In this document: one piece after another, positions 11,191-22,870 of the stretch
Position numbering within the stretch: position 1 is the stretch's first letter
How the letters are laid out: each line of letters begins with the position of its first letter
Origin: Trifolium pratense
Taxonomy: Eukaryota; Streptophyta; Magnoliopsida; Fabales; Fabaceae
Assembly: GCF_020283565.1 (NCBI RefSeq)
Contig: NC_060065.1
Span: forward strand, 51,572,409-51,636,408
Length of the DNA: 64,000 nt
Reading direction: 5' to 3'
The notes under the pieces: generated by a model
Told to the model about the DNA's origin: nothing
Seen by the model: the letters and a program-made list of their open reading frames with translations, nothing else
Database searches by the model: none
Translations under genes and position numbers: made by a program

Positions 11191-11566
11191 GTAACAAATT
11201 AAACTTGGGTTTGAGATGAAAGGAGGTGTAATTTGTTGAAGTAAAGGGGAATTATTCATATGCTTTAACTTATTTTAAGGTTGGTGTAACATGTGTAGTG
11301 TCCGTTTCTTGCTCCATTTTTATCTAATCTCTTTAATTTATCTATGTATATCATGATTAATATGTTATTAAATAAAGAAAAACTTGGGATGGTTGTGGTG
11401 ATAATCTCAGTCAAATTCTTAAGTTGTGATGAGATTCAAACTAACACATAAATAGCGATTCTGTTTCTTATTCAGTTAGGTAAAAATTCGATTAGTGGGA
11501 TGAGTCATGAGTAGTGTGATTTTTTTAGAGTTTTTTCTTTGGTAAATAAAATGTTTAAGTGTCTCA

Positions 11567-11700
11567 TATGAACTTAGCTCAATTGATAAGAGATATTGTA
11601 TTTTATATGTAGGGGTCGGGGTCGGGGTTCGAACCTAAACACCACATTTATCCATCTTAAGAGTGAAATTTATAACCAGTAGAATAATTGACAAAAAAAA
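11567..11700 (+). mobile_element. tRNA-derived SINE
   Basis: It has a tRNA-like head (tgaacttagctcaattgata), a B box (ggttcgaacc) and a tail ending ttgacaaaaaaaa. It belongs to the same family as 7142-7277 and 57521-57662. Confidence 0.75.
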
Positions 11701-11984
11701 ATATTTTGGCAAGAAAATAGGTCGGGCTGACAGAAGGAATCTAGTTTATTTTTTTATTTCATAATGAGTGTTAAATATTTTTATAAGTTTATTTAACTAT
11801 ATGTGATATGTGTGCGTTTGTCCCTACTTATTTTCTATTTATCTACTTCTTTTAAAGAGAAATAGGGTCAAACACAATTTTAATAAAATTCTTAAAATAA
11901 GAATTGTATTTTTTTAATGAAGAAAACACGATATAAGTAACTTAAGATTGAACAATTGTCTACATAGGTATAAACAATCAAACA

Positions 11985-12085
11985 TCATATGGTTGCGGAT
12001 CCACTTAATAAAGAGTTGACACCCAAAAGGTCTCATAAGCATATTGCTCATGCCGGTGTTATGCAATTAAGTGATATTAAATTTT
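11985..12085 (+). pseudogene. Ty1/copia pol 3' fragment
   Basis: One frame reads VADPLNKELTPKRSHKHIAH and then stops. This matches the conserved end of copia RNase H (ADPLTK...). Nothing upstream belongs to it, so it is a short relic. Confidence 0.6.
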
Positions 12086-12446
12086 AGTGGGAACTTTTTA
12101 TTTTGAATATTGTTTTTATGACATAGACGTCATATTTGAGTTTAGGTAAGAGTAAGACTTAAGAATATTTTCAGAAGAAATAAAGTTTTGGTAGTAATAT
12201 TATTTTGGGTTTAATGCTCCCCTTAAAAGTAAAATAAATAGTGAAATACAATTAAAGTTTTAATTTAAGGGAGGTAAAAATAAAATTTAACATAAATACG
12301 GGCGGATTCTAAGACGTATTTGGGATGGATATTTTATTTTTTTTTATAAGATATTTGGGATGGATATTAATATCTTATGTGTTTGATCCGCGCATTTTTT
12401 ATAATATTTCACTTGCACATTCAAGTTACATGTGTTGCTATTTTAG

Positions 12447-12647
12447 GGAAACAGATTTCCTGCTGTTTGGTTTCCCACAGTTTTCACGCTGTTTTAAATT
12501 ACAGCCGTCCGATCTAAACTGTGTGATCAAGATTGATTTAAGTGATTTTATAACTGCGTTGATCTGGATCGTCCGATCAACAATCAACGGCCAGAATCAA
12601 AACTGCGTGAAAACTGTGTGAAAAATTACTGCAGCAAATCTGCATCC
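12447..12647. mobile_element. 201-bp MITE with 9-bp target duplication (Mutator type)
   Basis: The ends ggaaacagatttcctgctg and (inverted) ggatgcagatttgctgcag match, and the inner acagttttcacgc motif is also inverted. The element is flanked by exact 9-bp direct repeats ctattttag at 12438-12446 and 12648-12656. A 9-bp duplication indicates the Mutator superfamily. Confidence 0.85.
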
Positions 12648-12659
12648 CTATTTTAGAAC

Positions 12660-14140
12660 TAGTAGCTTATAAAATAAGTACGTCAACAAATTTATATATA
12701 CTAGTCATCAAATAAAATAACTATTAGTAAAAAAATTAAGTAAAATAACTAGCTAGTCAATGTCCTTTTGCTTTCAAAAAACCTAGTCATTGTCCTTTTG
12801 TACCAAAAAAATAAAAAGAAAATAAGTCAATGTCGTTTCAAATAATTAAAATAGAAAAATGTAGTCAATGTACTCGTAGAAAAACATGTGGCAGTCATCA
12901 ATTTTGTAAAATTAAGTACGTCATCAATTAATCCATTTAAACAAACAAAATAAAATAATTATTTTTAAATTTTCTATATAAAATGAAATAGAAGAAGGGA
13001 TTCATCAACTCCAGAATTAAATTTTATTTGAAATATTAGTTTTCAATCTTAATATTATTTGATGAAATATGATTACTTAATATTATTCAACGATTGTGAT
13101 TATTAATAATAACTCTTACATATTTTTTTGTCATTTAAAAATAAATAAATTTGATGTCAGAAAATATATAAATTTTATTTGTCAAAAAAAGTAAATAAAT
13201 TTTATAAAAATCAAAATAAATAAATAAATAACTTTTTTTTTACAATAAAAATCAATAATAACTCTTACATGGAGTATTCCTTACGATTCTTGTCTCTATG
13301 ACTCTAAAGATCCACCACCGCCAAAGCACATAGAAGCCCCTTTATTTGAATAATTTGTTGAGAAAAAGCAATTTTTTTTTTTACACAAGAGAAAAAGCAA
13401 TGTTAAATAAAAGAAAAAAAATTTATTAAAAAAATAAACTACGACTTCTTCAAAAAATAAAATATTCATTGCGTCAAAAAATAAAATATTCATAAAAATA
13501 AAATAATTATTATAGTATAAAATTATACAACTTTTTTTTTATAGAGAATAAAATTATAGTACTATACTATGTATAGCAATTTAAAATTTATCATATTTAT
13601 TTGACATAAATTAAGAAATTAATTACCATATAAAATTATAATATGTACTATATAATAGAGATATGATCTTAATTTATATAATATGATCTAGATATTTTTG
13701 GAGTTAGTTTTTAAAAGGGTCAATGATATTTTTGATTCGATGCATCAAGAAAAATTTACACAACATCCAAAATTTCATTTATTTGTTTGACCAAAGAAAA
13801 TTACATTTATTTGTTAATTTGACCAAAGAAAATTTCACAACAATAAAAGTATTTGTAATATTTGGTTACTCATTGGAATTATCATGAACATAAAAAATCT
13901 GTCAAGAATTTTTCAAGTCACTAACTTTCATGTTTAAAAAAAAAAAATCACTAATTTTCAATAATTAAAACAAAATTGAATAATAGAACAATTTTCAAAG
14001 AAACAATTAAGTATATTCCATAAAATTCAAACACAAATTATAGTAAAGTTCAAACCACAAACTAAACAAAATACAGCCGGCAGAATTCAACTTAGAAACA
14101 CAAAATAAGAATTAGATTTGTATGAATGCACCATAATTAA
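12660..14140. other. AT-rich intergenic stretch without recognised features
   Basis: It contains many short A- and T-runs and no open frame with recognisable content. A few repeated phrases (agtcaatgt, aaaataaaatattcat) are present, but nothing I can name. Confidence 0.6.
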
Positions 14141-14144
14141 CATT

Positions 14145-15571
14145 TTAAATAGCAAAGCTTCCAATGATCAAGGCAACCACCAATCCAACACCAAAACCAC
14201 CGAACCTAGTAGAACCCGAATGATCAGGAGATGGGGCCGGAGATTTTGGTGAAGGAACATCCGATGGTGGTGTATATAATGGTGAAGGAGTCTTTGATGT
14301 TGGTGAAGGAGCATTGGATGCCGGAGTCGATGTTGGTGAAGGAGCCTTCGATGTTGGTGAAGGAGCATTTGATTTAGGTGTCGATGCTGGAGTCAATGCA
14401 GGTGAAGGAGCCTTAGATGTTGGTGAAGGAGCATTTGATTTTGGTGTCCGTGCTGGAGTCAATGCAGGTGAAGGAGCCTTCGTTGTTGGTGAAGGAGCAC
14501 TTGATTTAGGTGTCAGTGAAGGAGTCAATGCCGGTGTAGGAGCCCTTGATGTTGGTGAAGGAGCATTCGATACAGGTGTCGATGCCGGTGACGGGGAACT
14601 CCATGATGGTGAAGGTGCTGATGATGGACCTTGTTTACGATGATTTGGTGACAAAACAACAACGATCAATTTTTCACCCTGTTTGCAATTTTCAACGTTT
14701 CCACTAATGAAGAAAAAAGGACCTGATTTGTCAAATGTGAAAGTTGAATCTCCACCGTCCAATTTCTGGATCGCATTCCCTATGTTGCATGAGTAGTAGT
14801 CTTTTTTGCTTACCACCAACACTGAATCAGATCCCTTGGTATACTTAAAATCTGCATGACCAATAAACATCGTCACCAAAAATTACATAAAATCAATAGT
14901 TTTTATCATAGAATAATTTTTTGGATCAAATATTAGACTTTAATCTCAAAAACTTACCCATCTAAACTGCAAAAGAAAGACTCAAAAGATATGATTTTGT
15001 AAACAATTTTAACCAAAAAGAAATTGTAATTTTTTTTTGTTTACAATGAGCTGGGATTCAACCCAGCTAAGAATTATAACATACTATCCAAACCAATCAT
15101 CACTGCAAAATTTTAGAAAACTTATAACAATTAAAGAAAATAAAACCAACCCAAGTTTTGACTTTTATCATACAAAATTATCGATTGCTTCATAACCCAA
15201 AAAAACCTTCATAGAGAAATATTATCATGTATGCAAAGTTTTGATTTTTACTATAGTTTTTATACTAAATTATGGTTGTTTCATAAGAGAAAACTACTCA
15301 ATTTATGATTGATATATAAAGTATTGAGATTTAAGATATAAAAAAAAAAAATCAAAGAAAAAATTGAAACTTTAAACTTACAAAGTGTATCGTTGATTAG
15401 GAACCTATTATTCTCAGCCCATTGACCATACCATTTTGAAGGTTTCACTGCCCAACCATCGTTGCCACCAACGTTAAATTTGTAACCATATGACAATGAA
15501 AAACTAAGCATGATCATTGACATAATCAAAACAAAATTAGCCCTCATCATATCCATTGAATAAATTCTCAA
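14145..15571 (-). CDS. ENODL: Early nodulin-like protein (phytocyanin domain, AGP-like tail, GPI signal), 298 aa
   Basis: Two exons, 15382-15571 and 14145-14851, join within a Tyr codon to give NDTLYFKYTKGSDSVLVV, which is diagnostic for ENODLs. A signal peptide covers residues 1 to about 29; initiation could also be at M7. The phytocyanin domain spans about 30-130 with Cys85 and Cys119 for the disulfide. The positions of the copper ligands are not His (SDSV, GNVEN), so copper binding is unlikely. Residues from about 135 to 275 are Pro/Ser/Ala/Thr-rich, with near-perfect 22-residue repeats around APSPTSKAPSPALTPASTPK that are expected to be O-glycosylated. The hydrophobic end (VGLVVALIIGSFAI) is a GPI-anchor signal. 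The product should sit on the outer face of the plasma membrane or in the wall. Confidence 0.92.
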
Positions 15572-15669
15572 TATTTAAAACTAGTATAAAATATAGCTAT
15601 GTATTTTTTGGAGAGAATTATAGTGTGATGATTCTAATTGAGTTGAGAAGTGAAAAGAGTGAAGGGTGT

Positions 15670-15678
15670 TTATATATA
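15670..15678 (-). promoter_or_regulatory. TATA box of the ENODL gene
   Basis: The minus-strand sequence ctatatataaaca lies about 100 bp before the ATG, in a short leader without upstream ATGs in frame. Confidence 0.6.
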
Positions 15679-16070
15679 GTGAGGTAAGATAGAGGTGACC
15701 GTTTTGTTATTAATTTCCGCGTTTTCCTATACTTATTGTTATTAATAATAACTTATTATTATCATATCACAAATGCTATACTTTCCTCTTTTTCCTCTAT
15801 TTTTAATTTAAACTAATTCCTTTTTTGTATTTCTAAAGTACTAGTAATTCCTTTCTGCCGTCAAAAAAAAAAATACTAATTTCTTTTTTTAAATATTTTG
15901 TCAAAAAATAATTCCTTTTTTAAATTTTATTTCTTTCTAGAAAAAAAACGATCGATTTCCATTTTTATAAGATATATATGTAATTAATGTGATCACAATT
16001 TTCAAAGAAGGTTGATTCAATTATCAAAAGGAAAAAAAGTTGATATTCAATGTATTTTTACCAAAAAGAA

Positions 16071-16247
16071 GGAGAATGTTAACATGTGCACCAAGGGCAC
16101 ATGTTAAGGAAACAAAAATAGAAAATATTAAATGTTGAAGCATTAAATTTTAATTTTTTAAGCATTAAATTTTTATATTATTAAATGTTAAATTTCTATA
16201 TTAAAATATCTTAACATGTGCCCTATATGCACATGTTAAAAACACCC
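16071..16247. mobile_element. MITE family M, copy 1 (palindromic subterminal hairpins)
   Basis: It begins ggagaatgttaacatgtgc and ends cacatgttaaaaacaccc. Each end carries its own small palindrome around the gcacatgttaa box. Flanks are A-rich and match imperfectly over 9 bp. Related copies are at 36660-36832 and 56683-56860, both with better duplications. Confidence 0.75.
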
Positions 16248-16606
16248 AAAAAACAAAAACATATAGGGGTTAGTCAAAAAAATAATTAATAGAGGACAAG
16301 GGTGAGCAATGGAAGGATTAGGATAACTTATAATCGATCCTAATCTTGCATAATTTTTTATTGGATTTGGAACATCTGAAAGATTTCTTAATTCTTTTTT
16401 TTGGTTACGATTTCTTAATTCTATTTACGGTAAAACAAACTTCATTCATTCATATACTAAACTAAAATTTGTTTTATTTTTTTATCTTTTTTTAATCTTT
16501 TTTTATCTTTTTTCTCATACAACTTTTCAATCGATATTTTAGGTAATTTCTTTTGAATGCCAATCGATATACCGTTTCAAATATCGTTCATCCATCATGC
16601 TATATA

Positions 16607-16850
16607 CTACCCCGTCCCTAATTATAAGATTTTGCAGTTTGATAACTGCATGTACGTCAATACACAATTTTAATAACTAATATCTTTAATTGTCTATTAG
16701 TAAAAATTATAAAAATTTAATATTTTGAAAATACTCATCAAAACAAATTGAACGAATCTTATATGCTAATATTTATATTTATATATTATTAAAAAAATAC
16801 AGTCAAAACAAGGTAAATGAACAGGGTCTTATAATTAGGGACGGAGGTAG
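16607..16850. mobile_element. Stowaway-like (Tc1/mariner) MITE, 244 bp
   Basis: The terminal inverted repeats are ctaccccgtccctaattata and its complement tataattagggacggaggtag, flanked by TA on each side. Confidence 0.85.
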
Positions 16851-16866
16851 TATATATATATAGATC

Positions 16867-17880
16867 ATGAGAATGGTAAAGATATATGAGAATATGAGAA
16901 TGAAATAATAGCCATTGGATCAAAAATGGATGGGTAAGATTAAAAAACCTCATTATGTGCCTCTCTTACTCTATTACTATTACTTTTACTCTATTACTAT
17001 TACTTTTATATTTATACTCATTTTCCCTTTCATCTTCTTCTAGTAGCCGCGTTTCTTCTTCTTCTTCTTCCCATTGTCTTTCCCGTTCCTTCTCCTTTTC
17101 GGCCGACAACTGCTTTCCAGCCGCCACCTTCTTCTTCTCAATTCCGGCGGACGTTTTTCTTGCTCTATCTCCAGCGTTCGTCTTGTTTCCGACCGCCAAA
17201 TTTCTCTCCCTCACTCTCTCTCTCTCTCTCCTCTCTCTCTCTCGCTACATTCCCTGCTCTCTCTCCTGCACTTCTTCTTCATTATATGGGTTGCAATTTC
17301 AAATTTCAATCTAATTCACATAAAAAACTAATTTCATTCACATAATCTTTCATATCAATTTTACACCACCCTCATAAATTATAATCAAAGAATTCCTAGA
17401 TCCAGAAAATTTTAAATTGAAAAAAAGAAAGAAAAACAAAAGAAGAAAGAATACGTGGAAGAAGAAATCATTTTGTACATCTTCCATCCTTTGCCAAAAT
17501 CATCATCTAAAGTAGATTTGTCCAAAACTATTTTATTTTAAGATCTAGAACTATTGAAATAGAAACACATAAAAAAGGGAATTTTTGGCAGAGAAATCAA
17601 AAGAGGAATAGGAGAATATGCACATCTTGCGTAGAGAGTGAGAGACGGCCGCCGGAGAGAGATGGGTCGCCGGGAGTGAGATGGTTGCCGGTGACAGATG
17701 GCAACAAAGGAGAAGGAGGAACCGTTCTGTGTTTTGGTGTGGAGAAAGAAGGATTGGATTACATACAGTGAGTCATTTAAGTCATATTTTAATCTAAGCC
17801 CTTCATTTTTAATCCAACGACTCCTATTCATTCTCATCATTCTCATATAACTTTGTCATTCTCATATGATACATCCTCAT
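16867..17880. mobile_element. 1-kb element with about 75-bp inverted ends
   Basis: The left end (atgagaatggtaaagatata through gccattggatcaaaaatgga) matches the right end in reverse complement (atgaggatgtatcatatgag through gtcgttggattaaaaatgaa). The interior is unlike the ends: a CT-rich tract and GC-richer sequence with repeated gccgg words. Long inverted ends with foreign-looking filling suggest a Mutator-like element. No convincing 9-bp target duplication is visible because both flanks are AT repeats. Short open frames inside the CT tract look like low-complexity artefacts. Confidence 0.6.
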
Positions 17881-17903
17881 ATATATATATCGGGGGGGAG
17901 AGA

Positions 17904-18285
17904 TCAAATTACACCCGTATAACAGTTGAGTAATGTTACACCGCTCAATAACGCTTTAATGAATACAAATTTTACAAAATTCACTGTTAGATTGAAAGTT
18001 TATGTGTTATAGATCATCTATATTAAGTTTTATAAAAATCTAAAATCGTTTGATATGTTATTGAGGAAGATCAAGATTGACGGTATTTAATAAAAACACA
18101 TAAACCGTTAATCTTGATTGATCTCAATAACATATCAAACAATTTTAAATTTTTGTAAACCTTAACATGGATAATCTATATGATATAAACTGTCAATCTA
18201 ACAGAAGATTTTGTAAAATTTGTATTCGTTAAAGCGTTATTGAGCGATGTAACATCACTCAACTGTTACACTGGTGTAATTTAAT
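17904..18285. mobile_element. Foldback-type inverted-repeat element (about 380 bp)
   Basis: The two arms are inverted copies over most of the length. Paired words include tcaataacgctttaa with ttaaagcgttattga, and caaattttacaaaat with attttgtaaaatttg. It ends 60 bp from the stop of the first GH51 gene, so it may lie in or near that gene's 3' region. Confidence 0.8.
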
Positions 18286-18346
18286 CCCTCCTCTCTCTCT
18301 CTACCATCTTATAAAAAAAAATAAAGCAACATTCCACCACATTAAT

Positions 18347-20299
18347 TTAAATTAATAAATCAAATGATGTAACTGAATAAGGAGGAAGTTCAACATTCAT
18401 GTCCTTGTTTGCATTCGCAAGAGAAGATCGTTGAGGCACAATCTTCATTGGCTCCGAGAAGGAATTCTCGTCCATTTTATTTGAGGATGTAAGTACCACC
18501 ATTGAAGAACCAGTTGGTTGCACATTTGTTTGTAAGCCGTTTATTGACATCCCTAAGCTCTCAGTGGTGTTACCAAAATTTACTACTTTTACTCTTATAT
18601 AATTGTGTCCATCTTTACAATTTTTATACTGAATGGCGGATGCAACAATTGAGGTAGATGAACTTTGGAGAGTTGAATTAAGAAAGGTTGCTCCACTAGA
18701 TTCAATAAAGAGTTGTTGTAGCCAATAACTCGGAGTTCCATAACTTTGATGAGAGTTAAAAAAAATTGCATCTGGTATCCACCCATTGTCATTTACGTTG
18801 GAAAGGAGGGGTGCATATGAAACTAGGCTTACTGCATCACTATTTTTTTCAATTCCAATAAGGAATGAAGCTTCAGCCACGGCTGCATACAAACTTCCAT
18901 GACCAGCATCTTCCCTCCAAACAGCATACTCACTAACAAATGCCTTTGGACCAGATCGCGGTGACTTATCAAACTTGGTATACTTGGAAAACATGTCGTT
19001 AGAACTTGTATAAATATGGTAATCATAGATATCTGCTGGGTGCTTTAGTGGAAGATCAGATGCATCACAGTTTGAGATCATTTGAATATCAGGATAAGTA
19101 TGCCTTATAGCATCATAGAATATTTTATAATTTTCTTCATAGTATAATTTACCACAATCTTCATTTCCGATAGCAACATATCTCAAATTAAATGGTTGAG
19201 GATGTCCCATGGAAGCTCTAAGAGAACCCCATCGTGACGTGGCAGAACCTCTAGCAAACTCAATACCTTCTAGAGCTTCTTGCACAAATGGCTGAATTGA
19301 AGAAGGACCAACTTCATCATGGTGGCTAAGACCGTTATTAAACACCCATATAGGTAACGCACCAAGATCTTCTGACAATTGTAGACCCTCAAAATAACCA
19401 AGTCCATCATCACTCCAATAATGCCAAATGTCATTTAAGTGACCAGGTCTCTCTTCCCATGGTCCAACTGTATCTTTCCACCTAAAAGCATTTTTTATAA
19501 AATCTCCTTCAACATAACAACCACCAGGAAACCTGAAAAATTTTGGTTTCAAATCTGCCACCATTTTAAAAAGATCATTTCGAAAACCATGACCATTATG
19601 TGTATCCAAAGGCATAGCTGACACTTGATCTAACCATATTACCCCTTTATTTTTTGTTGTTATATGTAGACTTGAATTATGATTCGAACCTTTAGCCTTA
19701 ATTGTTCTCTCCATCCTACTCCATTGTGTAACATTAAGTCCATGAGCCATTATTTTTTTTGAACCTAATTTTGCACCATCGTCTGATCCGATAAATGAAA
19801 CTTGTAAATCAATTGGACCAAGTGATCTAACATAGAAGACTACTTTATACGTTTTCCCTTCTTCGATGTTCATTCCCCAATAACCAGGATTGGAGATACC
19901 AACACCAGCTTGTGGACAAGATTTGCCTTGACAAAGAATATCCATGCGTAATGCAACCTTATTACGTTCAAAACAAGAAGAACGATCAGTCGATACAACA
20001 ATTGATGATTGATTCTCTCCAATAATTTTCCACGGATAAATGGAACCATCGGAGCTAGCTCCTGCTTCAAAACCTCTATTACTCACAAGTTCAGCCCATA
20101 TTCCCCCAGCTCCTGCATGATTAATCTCCTCATAAAATACTCCAAACAATGTATCTGGAATATGCCTTCCAGAACTTGCATCAATCGCTAGTTTTGATAC
20201 GATGCAACTAGCATTAACATTAGCATTAGCATCAGCGTGACATTCAGAAATCAGCAAACACACAATAAAAAAAACACTAAAAGAATGTAACAAATTCAT
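18347..20299 (-). CDS. ASD1: Alpha-L-arabinofuranosidase, glycoside hydrolase family 51, 650 aa, intronless (copy 1)
   Basis: GH51 enzymes release arabinofuranose from arabinoxylan, arabinan and arabinogalactan side chains in the cell wall. A signal peptide covers residues 1 to about 22. A carbohydrate-binding-like beta-sandwich follows (about 75-225), then the catalytic barrel with the acid/base Glu380 in AIGNEDCG and the nucleophile Glu457 in FVSEYAVW, and a C-terminal beta domain (about 550-650). Full length for the plant family. The whole protein is one uninterrupted frame, whereas the plant genes I know (Arabidopsis ASD1/ASD2) have many introns. It is the most divergent of the three tandem copies. 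The 5' flank shares the box aatggtgtacctatc (about 20415) with the other two. Confidence 0.95.
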   Translation of the reverse strand: MNLLHSFSVFFIVCLLISECHADANANVNASCIVSKLAIDASSGRHIPDTLFGVFYEEINHAGAGGIWAELVSNRGFEAGASSDGSIYPWKIIGENQSSIVVSTDRSSCFERNKVALRMDILCQGKSCPQAGVGISNPGYWGMNIEEGKTYKVVFYVRSLGPIDLQVSFIGSDDGAKLGSKKIMAHGLNVTQWSRMERTIKAKGSNHNSSLHITTKNKGVIWLDQVSAMPLDTHNGHGFRNDLFKMVADLKPKFFRFPGGCYVEGDFIKNAFRWKDTVGPWEERPGHLNDIWHYWSDDGLGYFEGLQLSEDLGALPIWVFNNGLSHHDEVGPSSIQPFVQEALEGIEFARGSATSRWGSLRASMGHPQPFNLRYVAIGNEDCGKLYYEENYKIFYDAIRHTYPDIQMISNCDASDLPLKHPADIYDYHIYTSSNDMFSKYTKFDKSPRSGPKAFVSEYAVWREDAGHGSLYAAVAEASFLIGIEKNSDAVSLVSYAPLLSNVNDNGWIPDAIFFNSHQSYGTPSYWLQQLFIESSGATFLNSTLQSSSTSIVASAIQYKNCKDGHNYIRVKVVNFGNTTESLGMSINGLQTNVQPTGSSMVVLTSSNKMDENSFSEPMKIVPQRSSLANANKDMNVELPPYSVTSFDLLI

Positions 20300-20329
20300 T
20301 GTTTCAGGATGTCAATAATTTGTCGTGGA

Positions 20330-21320
20330 GTTGGCTTAAATAAAATGTCCAATATATTTTTATTTTTTTTAATCATGGAATATTTTAGTTTTTTTTTTTA
20401 TTTTTTTATTTTTATGAATGGTGTACCTATCTTCTCGGGTGTTTAGGAGTAATAGTTTTGTATTGCTTTGTATGGATGTTGTAATTCCTTTGACTTTTGA
20501 ATGGTTTGATATTAACTCTAGTAGTTTTCCGTTCAAAACAATTAACTGTTGTAATTTTATATTTGTGACACACTTGTACGGTAAGTAGATTTTTGGTGAA
20601 TAATATAATTTTTTTGGTGTTTTAAAATTAAAAAAATATTATGCTCTAAGTAGAACAATTTAAAATTTTCACCAAAAGAAAAAACAATTTAAAATTAAAA
20701 TTCTGATACACACAATGATTAAAGTGGTACGAGTTTACCAACAATGAACTGGTCCAAATTATAAGAGTCTTGGTTCCATTAAGCATGTGATCAGAGATTC
20801 AATAGTAGTTCATGTGTATGGAGAAATTTTGATTGAAATGAGAGAACCCACCTTGTATATCCATAGATTCTCTGACGGAGATTAGTAATCGCTAATGGCG
20901 ATGGAAACTTCGTACCAATATTATGGTAAACAAAAAAAAATGGTACGCAGTTTTTTTAACTTTATACCTCAAAGTCCATACAGAGCAAAAAACTCTGATT
21001 TAAATGGGCCCCCGTAAGTGGAAAGTGGGATTGGTCCCCTTAGATTAGTCGGTCACCAAGTTTTTTTAAAAAAAAAACAAAACTTTATACCTCAAAGTTA
21101 TAAGCTCTTACTATTGAGCTAATATTTGTAGCGTAAAATAAAATTTACCTTATCTATATTTGTATTGTAAATTCATTTCACTTTAAATATTTACTTATAA
21201 TTTCTTCATAAATATTTTATAAAATGGTTACCCATGTGTCTTATATTTTATATACTATATCACAATAATATTGATTTTTTTTTACCATAAAAATGTTATG
21301 CGTTATTTCTATAAAGGTGA
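20330..21320. other. Intergenic, no gene seen
   Basis: Non-coding AT-rich sequence upstream of GH51 copy 1. The first 130 bp is homologous to the 5' flanks of copies 2 and 3. Around 20955-21120 two stretches share ctttatacctcaaagt, and the second contains a tRNA-like ttagctcaatagtaagagct on the minus strand, probably a SINE relic. Confidence 0.5.
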
Positions 21321-21327
21321 CAATTCA

Positions 21328-21480
21328 CACTACAAAAAAAACTGCAAATTAGTGACGGAAATTTGAGAGGGAATCAAATCTCTCACTAATAGTGATGAAA
21401 TTAGTGGCAAAGTATTGTAATTTTACATCAGTGAGGAAATCTGTGGCGGATAAGTCCGTCACAACATATCCATCACAAAC
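21328..21480 (+). mobile_element. Possible CACTA transposon end
   Basis: It starts cactacaaaaaaaactgc, the typical CACTA terminus, followed by repeated subterminal words of the type agtgacggaaattt and agtgatgaaattagtggc. The matching inverted end was not found nearby, so this is either a single end or a coincidence. Confidence 0.4.
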
Positions 21481-21769
21481 ACATGACATTAATTTTGTGA
21501 GGAAATATTCCCTAACAAACAATATTTATGAAAATTATGTCAAAAAAAAATATATGTCTTATGTTATGGTGAGTTTGTTAATAAAAGATTTTTGCTGCTA
21601 AAAAAAATTGTGTCTTATGATGTTATGGTGAGTTTATTAATAAAAGATTTTTGTTGCTACTAAAAAAAATCAAGGGTATTATTGGTATTATGAAAAGTCC
21701 ACACCAAAACTCATGTATCTATTACTAATATATTAAAACCGATTACCACAAAAGTTACTAATTTATTCT

Positions 21770-22870
21770 TTAGAATATAGATCATAGAGTATAGTGTCTT
21801 TCACACCTTGCTTGTACCCCAAGAAAATACATTTTTTACTCCTATGTTCAAGTTTTGTTCTGTTTGCTTGTAAAGTAGAAGCATAAGCAAGAGAACCAAA
21901 GATTTTTAAAGTGTTCATATCAGGTGAATGATTATGCAAAAGTTCATAAGGTGATTTGTTTTGTAAAAGAGGAGAAGGTATTCTATTTATGATGTAAGTG
22001 GCATGAATGACAGCATAGGACCAAAAACTTTAGGCAAATATGGTAGAGTAAGGCTCTGCCAACATTGAGTATATATATGCTGGTGTTTCCTTTCTACCCT
22101 TCCATTTTGCTGAGGTGTCTCTACACAACTAGTTTGAAGCATTACACCTTTTGACTGATAAAAATTTGGTATTAAAAATTCAGGACTATTATCAGTTCGA
22201 ACAATCTTTACTTTGCATTCATTTTGAGTTTCAATCAAGTTTATGAAATTTATAACACTTTGTCTTCAGCTTTAGTTTTCATTAAAGTAACCCATGTAAA
22301 TCTACTAAAATCATCTACTGCAGTTAAGAAATAAGTATAACCATGAACATATTTAATAGAAAGAGGACCCCAAATGTCAAAATGAATCAATTCATAAGGT
22401 TTGGAAGCTTTATTAGGACAAGTGGCCTAATCTAAAATGCCATAGAGCTTTATTAGGAATGTTGAAAATAGCAGGTTCATTGTTGGATATAGCAGAAACA
22501 TAAACTGGCTTGAACTTGTGATTGAGGTAATACAATCCATCTACAACTTCAGCAGAACCAATCGTCTTCCAAGTTCCGTGCTCCTGAATTACACATTGCA
22601 TACTATTGAAAATAACTGAGTAATTTGAAAACTGGCTCAAACTAGAAACAAACAGCCAATTAACTGAAAATTCTGGTATGCATAACACATTGTGCAACAC
22701 AAAATTATTAGTGAATTTCACTAGACCACTATGTTTAGTATAAACAGAAGTACCATTAGGCAACCTAACACTAATAGGATTGATTTCATTATATGAATGA
22801 AACCAAGTGAGTGGTGTGCAAATATGGTGACTAGCACCTGAATCAATGATCCACGTACTTGGAGTTCATG
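21770..22870 (-). pseudogene. Ty1/copia gag-pol fragment (protease, pre-integrase, integrase core)
   Basis: Minus-strand frames read in order: a protease-type WIIDSGASHHICTPLTWFHS; a pre-integrase block ending KALWHFRLGHLS; an integrase core with DIWGP, VRTDNSPEF and QQNGRVERKHQ; then LEHRSKKCIFLGY. This is the normal copia order. Frameshifts or deletions occur near 22415 and 22240, and reverse transcriptase, RNase H and LTRs are absent. It is a truncated, inactive relic. Confidence 0.85.

Noticed and set aside
11191..11259. Longer RALF start at 11259
   Set aside because: It would put 23 residues ahead of the signal peptide.
14314..14643. Plus-strand 109-codon frame rich in Gly/Val/Asp
   Set aside because: It is the antisense of the Pro/Ser/Ala-rich repeats of the ENODL gene.
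16955..17345. Ser/Leu-rich and antisense Glu/Arg-rich frames
   Set aside because: They arise from a CT-rich low-complexity tract inside an inverted-repeat element; no domain and no start context.
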